From Puccinellia tenuiflora (lineage: Eukaryota > Streptophyta > Magnoliopsida > Poales > Poaceae): a stretch of 64,000 nt of DNA. The notes under the pieces are model-generated. The model made no database searches and was not told the origin of the DNA. It was given only the letters and a program-made list of their open reading frames with translations. Both the position numbers and the translations under genes were made by a program. This document shows, one piece after another, positions 57,248 to 64,000 of the stretch (position 1 is the first letter of the stretch; each line of letters starts with the position of its first letter). Location: assembly GCA_012064385.1 (NCBI GenBank), contig QRDG01000415.1, positions 3,337,931 to 3,401,930 on the forward strand. Direction: 5' to 3'.

Positions 57248-57488
57248 CCGACACCACTAACAAGGGATCTCGCCCCGAGATCCACGCTACCGTCAAGGGG
57301 GGGGGGGGGAAGAAGAGCTAGGTTAACTATCGAATCTTCTCGCACCATGTTGATCTTCTCGACACCACTAACAAGAGATTCTTGCTCACATCGATTGATG
57401 ATGACCGTCTGTCGAAATCCTTCCGAAGATCGAACCTATTAGGAAAAGTGTGGCACCCCCCTCTGACACATGTCGCCAGAGAGGTGGN
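57248..57488. other. Broken junction with poly-G run and an ambiguous base
   Basis: The first about 48 bp are the purine tract and end of interior of the preceding minus-strand element. A run of 13 G lies at 57297-57309. CGACACCACTAACAAG occurs at 57249 and again at about 57360. The base at 57488 is N. No gene is seen. It may be an imperfect assembly join. Confidence 0.6.
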
Positions 57489-58396
57489 ACATAGTAAGCT
57501 TTAAGAGCTGAGTGGAAAAGAAATTCAGTAAGCTTCATGAGCTGAGCAGTAAGCCAAACTGGCCGAGTATAAAGTAAGTCACGCAAAGCAGTCGCGACTC
57601 CAACAAGTCGAGTCTCTTCTTTACTCCCATCGGGAGCGGGCTTTTCGACTGAAGAAAAATTGAGTTTAACCTCAATTGCAAGCAATTCAGCTTAATCTCG
57701 GGGCTACTCCCATCGGGAGCGCTGTCGCGCCCCCGATAGCATGAGATCAATATTCAGTCGAAGCGTTACTGACTAAACCATCCTCTGTAAGCCCTCAATG
57801 GCCGGAGTCGAATCATTTTTACTTGTCTCTTCAGGAACAAGACGGCGCACCCGTCGGAACAGTGATACCCGACATACCCGCATCTGCTTCGACTCTCGAC
57901 ATGCTGCTCTTAGTCTCTGCCCGATTCTTCGAATCGACCAGACACTCGGGGGCTACTGACGGGGATATACCCTTCGGGTCCCCTATCATTGGTGTACCTG
58001 GTGCGATCCAATCTACGGCCCACCTGGCAGGCCCAAAGAAGCCCACGAAGCACGACTTGGAGTACAATACAAGAAAACATGTAACCCTACCTGGCTCCCT
58101 TTATAAAGCCAGGCAGGGGCACCTCATAGGGGATCCTCCCCACGGGACACACAGATAGGCATAGCCCTAGCGAGACCACGTCTCATACCATCGCCCTTGC
58201 GGCCACCATTGTAACACCACCATGATCATCTATACAGATCAGACAAGCAGGATGTAGGTCTTTACCTCACCATGAGGGGCCGAACCTGGGTAAATCCTTG
58301 CTTGTCAGCCGACGGAACTACCAGCGCGCCACCTCTCTCCCCCTCAATCAACCCGGGGTACTCGACCCAGGGATTTGCCGAGCCCTAACCTCGACA
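57489..58396 (+). mobile_element. 3' end of another gypsy element with its LTR
   Basis: Non-coding interior 57489-57956 includes the repeated phrase TACTCCCATCGGGAGCG (57625 and 57706). The polypurine tract CACTCGGGGGCTAC precedes the LTR 57957-58396 (TGACGGGGATATACCC to CCTCGACA, 440 bp, TTATAAAG at about 58101). Its polypurine core equals that of elements 0 and 1. It inserted into the TNP1-like gene on the right. Confidence 0.7.
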
Positions 58397-61064
58397 ACCG
58401 GGTACGACGGATTTGTTTCTTGAAGAAGACGCAGCTCCTGGATTAGAACTGCATCATGCAGGCTCCTCATATCCGGCGGCAGCTGACTGACATTGTTTGC
58501 CGGCAGCATTGGCTGGCCTAGGTGATGCAACTTCCTCCACGGGGTCGACAACTTGTCAAGAACCACTTTCTTGTTTGCGTCGGCATCATTCACTGACTTC
58601 TTGCGCTTCCTGTCCTTCTTCTTACGGCACGCGGGAGTGCCGGCTTGTTTCGATGCCTCCACGGTCACAGAAAGAAGTGTCCTCGGGGTAAGCCCAACTT
58701 GCGGCGGAGCTGTGAAGGCGGTAGTGTCCTCCTGCTCGGGAGTTTCTTGAGAGGGGAACAGCTTCTTCTTGAGGGTATCACGGGCGGGTGCCGTGGAGGG
58801 ACCAAAGTCGCCCGCCAATTCATCGATGAACGTATCGATGGGAGCCCGATCGATGTCCAACGCCTTGTCGTTCTGCTGTGTCTCGGGCTCGAGAGGATCA
58901 TCTGCAGGTGGAGTGACTATGGCTTGGCTAGACGGCCCCGGCGCAGCCTCAGGATTGACGCTCCCATGGCTTGCCTCTGACCTTGAGACGGTGTTGTTCA
59001 ACCGAATTAAGGCTTTTGGCCATAGAAGCATCTTGTTCTTGAGTTGCCCGACCTTCAGCATTTCAACTTGTTCCGGGGGTTGAGTAAGAGGATGCATGTC
59101 TTCGCATCCCGGTAACGCCCGATCCACGCGAACCCGGAGCATGTTCTCGTCCATTGGCACGGTGTGGAAAGTCTTGGTTTGTGGGAAGATGACGGCTCCC
59201 TTCGCAACATCCTTCAACTGGTTGTCCACGTTCAGGAGCAGCAAGGTGCAAGGATTCTCGGGTTCCTGTTAAAACATGTGTAGGTAAGAGAGGAGCGACG
59301 ACGAGGAGTAATTAACTTGCAAAGGCTTTGAGAGGCTCAATTAACTACCTTGAGGTTGTCGAGCACGGATCGTGCCGTCGGACCGAGGCAGGGCGTGCAA
59401 GTGACTGAGGGGCTGCTGGTGGCCCCATGGCCGGCGAATGCTCTCTAGCACCTGCATTGCCGGTGGGTGGAGTCACCAACAATATGGGTGCGCCTTGAGC
59501 CCGTGTAGTAGGAGGCTTGTTGTTCGAGTTGCTGCCGCCCAGGCTGATCACCGGGATCGGTCCCTCTTGGTTGTTTCGGAAAAAATCTTGTAGCGACGAC
59601 ACCACAGTAGGAAGTAATTCATTGAACCTGTTGGCCAATGCATCATCGACCCTGCTCTGTACCTTGTTTTCCACCTCGGCGTCGAGCTTGCTTTCCACCG
59701 CGGATGCCACGCGTTGGTCCATGCTTGCTTCCAAGTCGGCCAACCTTTTCCGAAGAGCCTCATTCTCCTGGTCTAGAAGCGCCTGCCGCGACGCCTTAGT
59801 TCTGGGCATGTCCAAGCCATGGTCGACAAGCGAGTGAGCTCCTCCGGCGCCGGGGACACGTTTTGGCTTCTCCAACAGCGGCCGCTCCTTCACGGTGTTC
59901 AGGCCCCTGATAAAAGGCGTATCCATGGGACTTTGCTCGTCGACGTCTGGGACGAGGAGCCAGATTCGGCTGCTTCTTCGGTGAGCTGCCAGAATTAACA
60001 TGAACAATTTTAGAATGTAATGGACTTGGTGAGCAGTAGCAAATTGATTAGCTGGTAAATTGCTTACCACTGCCGTCTCAAGAGCCTGCACCTTCTTGTC
60101 AGTGACCAAGTCAACTCCCACCACCACTTCAGGTTTCGTGACACGTTTGCCACCCATTTCTTACGGTACCGGGACCGTACAAATTGTCTGAACAGCTTGT
60201 TTTTGTACTTGTCGTAAGGGTTCTCGAGGCCAGCGTCCCTATAGGCCTTGTCCTCCTTCTCCCATATTGGCTCCTTGCCTTCGTAGCCACGGCAACCGAG
60301 ACCGTGGTGACCGATGTTCTTATCCGCCAGGTTCTTCCCCCAGGCCGATTGCCGTTTCGTGAACTCTAGCTCCTCGTTTTCAAGGAATTTTTTATAATCC
60401 TCCGGCGTCATCCGCGGGAAGTGGTAATGGATAGTTTCCCAAGTCTCGTTGTCACCAATAAACCCCCTCAGCATGGTTTTATAACCGCTGAGGTTCTTGC
60501 TGAACTTGGCGAGTGCTGTTTTGTTCACGATGTTACCCTTGAGATCCTCATTATCGTAGGGCTCAGGGAACTGGTACCGCGAGTGCAGCCGCGCAAGGAG
60601 TTGGCGACGCCGATGTTCCATTTTCTTGGTTCGGAGTTTCGTCTCGTTGACACTGACGACGTCCCGAAGGATTGCTCCCAGTTGGAGGCCGTACCCCCTC
60701 GCCAGATCCGGGGGGTGGGTAGGAAGACCGGTCTGCGGGTTCACTGGAAAGAATGTTTCCTTTGTGGCACCGACCTTGTTTGGGCGCCGCTGCTTCCATT
60801 GCTTCTTGGGCTCCGCATCGCCGGCAGCACCACTGTCGGTGGTCTCGGCATCGCCGGCAGCACCACTGTCGGTGGTCTCGGCATCGCCGACCCTCTCATC
60901 ACCGACATCATCGGTGGCCTCATCATCTCCCATGTCATCATCGGTGGTCTCGTCGCTGTCGCTGCCTCCTGAAATCTCCTCCACGAGGCCATGAGCCGAT
61001 AGTGCTCATCCAAGTCTCGCTGAGAAGAGATGACTGTATCCAAGCCTCGCTGAGAATTCGACAT
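58397..61064 (-). pseudogene. TNP1-like gene of the CACTA element
   Basis: Reading leftward: a start at 61064 (SNSQRGLDTVI), an acidic repeat region, then a domain with EKEDKAYRDAGLENPYDKYK and the FVRSRYRKKW end (to about 60070), then a coiled-coil part after LLDQENEALRKRLADLEASM, then a C-terminal region with LLWPKALIRLN. Candidate introns with GT-AG ends are 60067-59986 and 59348-59266. Frames do not join cleanly between 61064 and 60984 or across the first intron, and the C-terminus is cut at 58397. In En/Spm-type systems this product binds subterminal repeats; that role is assumed here. Confidence 0.6.
60815..60890. repeat. 33-bp tandem duplication in the TNP1-like gene
   Basis: TCGCCGGCAGCACCACTGTC with GGTGGTCTCGGCA occurs twice in a row (from about 60818 and 60851), giving an 11-residue acidic repeat (TDSGAAGDAET) in the protein. 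It lies in the acidic N-terminal part. Confidence 0.8.
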
Positions 61065-62455
61065 GGCTAGCTGTACCTAGCACTTCACAAGCAAGAAGAA
61101 AAGACTTTAGATTCACGGCGAAAATTCGGCATGACCTTTGCTAAATATGGTCATGCCGGAGTGCCAGAAAATCGCCGGAACGGAAGTTAATCAACATTCC
61201 GGTGATACATTGGCACTCAATGTACCTGCAGAGACATATTTCACAGCAGCCACCAGATTTGGCATAACCTGATTTGCCACCATATGACACATATATAACC
61301 TGATTTGCCATCCATATTTGGCACTTAATATCTGGTCATTACCACCAGCACAAGTTACAGAATAACACCCTCACTATGCTGCAAACAGAGTAAACAGAAA
61401 TACAAACAGCACTGAAAGTGGAAGAACATCCATGCATTCTTTTTTGAGGGAACATAAGGGACTGTCTTAGATAGCAGCAAATTACTAGAACAATCATGTC
61501 ACAACAACACTAGTTCATCTAAGACACGCAGGGTTCTAACCAAAAAACAAACTGACATGGGTAAACCAGGACATGATGGACTAGAATTAGTTTTTGCAGA
61601 TGGAGGAAATGTTGTTATCTGCATGAATAATTTACCAAGACCCAACATGAGTAAATCAAGCAAGCTACCAATAGGGAAACAAGAGCAGTGGAGAGTGTAT
61701 AGCATTCACGCATTGCATTACCATTCAGAATCAACGCTCCCAGGTTTGTCAAGGACTTGACCATTACAAAACTTCATTGAGTAAGACCCTATCCCTAATA
61801 CAGGCTTGGTAGAGTAAGGATTACAATTATGATACTTATTTTCTCAAACCATGTCAATACAGAAAGACATTCATGGGTACCTGAGGGATCACCAGGTCAG
61901 ACATTATTCTACATTTAACCAATTTTAAGTCATACAGGTACTGAAATATAAGTCTGGAGGTTAAATACAAAAGTAGTACATCAGTCTAGAGGTGTATAGC
62001 CATATGTGGAGTAAACATTTTTCCAGTGGACATGGACAAGGGATTATTATGAGCAGTAACTAAATTTCACACTTTCTACAACGGTAACAGTTGTGCTTCA
62101 AGCCAATGCCGAATGAGTAGGTTTGGTACGCACTCGACTGAAAATGTTGGTCTGTGGAACCAATGACAAGTGCCTGCCCTATAATTTGTACGAGCACAAA
62201 TATTCCCCTTAAACTCAGAACCTGCGATTACAGTCTAATTTGAACTCTAAATATATAAGTCTGGAGGTTACCTTAAAAATAGTTATAACTGTCCATAGTT
62301 ATTTGGTCTTATGTTTAAACTCTAATTTGATCCAGAAATTAGATTTTAATTGGAACTATCTCTCCCCATTAAACTCAAAAGCTGCGAATTACACTCTAAT
62401 TTGATCCAGTCCAGATAAAATACAAATGTAATCTAACAGTCCATAATAGAAAATC
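61065..62455. other. Non-coding stretch between the CACTA genes
   Basis: AT-rich DNA with no supported gene. It probably includes the promoter of the TNP1-like gene; no clear TATA box was chosen. Confidence 0.5.
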
Positions 62456-63222
62456 TCAAGGCCAGGCCACTCCTGACTGAATCTCGAAGTGCGACAGGAT
62501 CACAGGGAAACCATTTCCACCGAGCTGCGCCGCGAATCGAAAAATGGCTGATCGGGATCCATCATTCTCACCTCTGACCTTGTTGCAGAAGGGGCAGGCC
62601 TGGTACTGGTACAGCACGACGTTCTGGGGCAGCAGATCCGCGGGGAGGCGCTCCTTGGCCTGCACCTCGGAGCGGGTCCTCGAGGGGGAGAGGGCGAGGG
62701 GGTGAGGGCGAGGGCGAGGTCGACGGCGTCTGCAAGGTGGAGGCGTCCGCGAGGCGGCTCCGTCCACGAGCTCCTCCACGCGGTCGACGGCGTCTGCGAG
62801 GTGTGGAGGCCAGTTAGTGTTAGGTCTGCGTCTGCGGGAGCGAGGGCGAGGGCGCGAGGGCGAGGGGGGAGAGAGGGAGGGAGGGGAGAGGGGCCCCACC
62901 TGCGGCGGAAGGGACGGCGGCAGGCGACGGAAGGCTGTGGCCGGTGTTCCTCCGCCGCGCGCGCTTCGTGAATTTGGGAATGGGACTTGTCGATTTGGGG
63001 ATCGCGACGGGAGAGGCGAAGCAGGTAAAGCCAGGGCGGGACCCAGCTGTAAGTGACACAGAAGTTACCCCCGGTGATTTGGCCCAAACCGCCGGCGGTA
63101 ACTTGTGTGTCACTTACAGGTGGGCCCGCATAGCAGTAGCCCCGGCGATTCAACCCAAACCGCCGGCGGTAAACTGTGATATTATTGTTTTCTTTCTGCA
63201 TTTATAGTTTCTAGTCATTAAA
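62456..63222 (-). repeat. CACTA-end-like segment with CCGCCGGCGGT repeats
   Basis: Read on the minus strand, 62780-62905 matches the leader-like part of the small CACTA at about 40014-40150, and 63065-63175 carries several ACCGCCGGCGGT motifs. TTTCTAGTCATT at about 63211-63222 may be a decayed form of the terminal TTTCTAGTAGTG. It is either a nested related element or the shared promoter region of this CACTA family. Confidence 0.6.
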
Positions 63223-63423
63223 ACTAGAAAAAATAGCACCATACAAGTTGTCTTTTCACTTGAGTTCTTCACAGAGTAAGCAAGTTCCGAATAGTTAGAT
63301 CACAAACAGAACCTCGAAGCCTGACGCCTATGTGGCAGTACAAGACACATGTAATATAAAATGATGGTTTCCGAGTCGCCATCGATAGGAGTTTATGAAG
63401 TAGATACACAGTACTATTCTTGA

Positions 63424-64000
63424 TCACACTCTTCTCTTCTGCTTGCCCTTCCGCTTAGTCTTTGTGACCCCACCGGTATCTTCATCGTGACTCCTTCTTG
63501 TGTACGGAGGAAGACCTGACCTAGGTAGCGTCGTCCTTGTTCTTCTTAGTTTGTATATTTTATCGTCTTCATCGGTTTCTTCCATCATTGGGTCTCCGAC
63601 GAGGCCGTCGAAGTCTTTCTCGTTGGCGACTCCATCCATTCCGACGAGGGCCCTTTTTCCTCTCCTTACGACAACACGGCTGGGCCTAGATGGGTCGGTT
63701 ATGAAGAAGCATTGCTCGACGTGCTTAGCCAGTATCCATGGCTCATTTTGCGCGGTGGGGTTCTTGGTCTTGGATTTGTCGGGCATACGCATGGTTGTGA
63801 AATACTCGTCTTCTTTTGTGACGTCCGTAGCCCATCTGACACGGAACATTGGTAGCTTCTCCCCGACGTAGTCGAGCTCCCAGATTTCCTCGATCCTTCC
63901 GTAGTATCTTTTCTTCTCTTCACCCGTGTATGATTCCATCGTCACACCCGAGTTCTGGTAGTCGCTTCTTTTGTCTCTCTCCTCCGTATAGAATGTGTAA
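63424..64000 (-). CDS. TNP2 transposase, C-terminal part
   Basis: The frame is open from the right window edge to the stop at 63424 (about 190 codons visible). It carries YYGRIEEIWELDYVG and FRVRWATDV, the landmarks of the DUF4216 region at the C-terminus of plant En/Spm-type TNP2 transposases, then a Lys/Arg-rich tail. TNP2 is the catalytic protein that cuts CACTA ends. The catalytic domain lies beyond the window, so activity cannot be judged. No stop or frame change is seen in the visible part. Confidence 0.8.
   Translation of the reverse strand, partial: YTFYTEERDKRSDYQNSGVTMESYTGEEKKRYYGRIEEIWELDYVGEKLPMFRVRWATDVTKEDEYFTTMRMPDKSKTKNPTAQNEPWILAKHVEQCFFITDPSRPSRVVVRRGKRALVGMDGVANEKDFDGLVGDPMMEETDEDDKIYKLRRTRTTLPRSGLPPYTRRSHDEDTGGVTKTKRKGKQKRRV

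Larger units (their letters stand above)
58397..64000 (-). mobile_element. Partial CACTA element with TNP1-like and TNP2 genes
   Basis: A TNP2 transposase C-terminus (64000-63424) is followed by a TNP1-like gene (61064-58397), both on the minus strand, the usual CACTA gene pair. The left end is cut by the gypsy LTR and the right end lies outside the window, so no terminal repeat or target duplication can be seen. The stretch 62456-63222 between the genes resembles the end of the small CACTA at 39571. Confidence 0.75.

Noticed and set aside
57579..57760. Coding region in the gypsy 3' end (frames of 71 and 99 residues)
   Set aside because: One frame crosses the N at 57488; the stretch is the untranslated part before a polypurine tract and has no domain.

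Overview
This window is repeat DNA from a large grass genome, most likely a Triticeae cereal (wheat, barley or Aegilops type). That placement is inferred from dense nesting of long LTR retrotransposons (Athila-like LTRs opening TGATACGT, Tat-like gypsy elements with antisense ORFs, chromovirus-like LTRs over 3.6 kb) with CACTA and Harbinger DNA transposons. I found no convincing host protein gene, tRNA, rRNA or CRISPR array. Almost everything can be assigned to about a dozen mobile elements, mostly nested and broken.

Layout. 1-3453: 3' part of a plus-strand Tat-like gypsy element (element 0) with an antisense ORF and a 3' LTR that holds a 1.5 kb Harbinger-type element (1221-2722). 3454-about 8940: decayed Copia element cut at its 5' end by element 0. 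About 8941-9511: inverted piece of an Athila-like LTR. 9512-14922: Athila-like element with gag and protease but no reverse transcriptase. 14923-16249: partial chromovirus-type LTR. 16250-33154: Tat-like gypsy element 1 on the minus strand, with both LTRs, gag-pol (32591-26078) and a spliced antisense gene (17325-21315); a complete non-autonomous LTR element (21616-25777, perfect CCATG target duplication) sits between them. 33155-44331: older relative, element 2, with a CACTA (39571-41708, TAA duplication) in its pol. 44332-45976: Athila-like LTR. 45977-47896: 3' end of element 3, same family as element 1. 47897-53479: chromovirus-like element with 3.6 kb LTRs and an almost empty interior. 53480-57247: another long chromovirus-type LTR on the minus strand. 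57248-57488: poly-G and an N, a doubtful join. 57489-58396: gypsy 3' end. 58397-64000: minus-strand CACTA with a TNP1-like gene and the C-terminal part of a TNP2 transposase.

How it works together. Element 1 keeps the catalytic residues of RT, a second (archaeal-type) RNase H and integrase, but carries stops and frameshifts. The nested non-autonomous element shares its primer-binding site, its polypurine tract and a distinctive repeat, so it looks like a parasite of a Tat-like partner.

The most interesting signal is that repeat: five-unit arrays, roughly 70-105 bp apart, in which a polypurine-tract-like motif (TTGGGGGCTAC in element sense) is paired with a hairpin whose stem sequence changes from unit to unit while pairing is kept. 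It lies in an intron of the antisense gene in elements 1 and 2 and recurs in the non-autonomous element. A conserved palindrome and TATA box precede the antisense gene. All coordinates, repeat counts and divergence remarks were read by eye; no alignment or database search was run.
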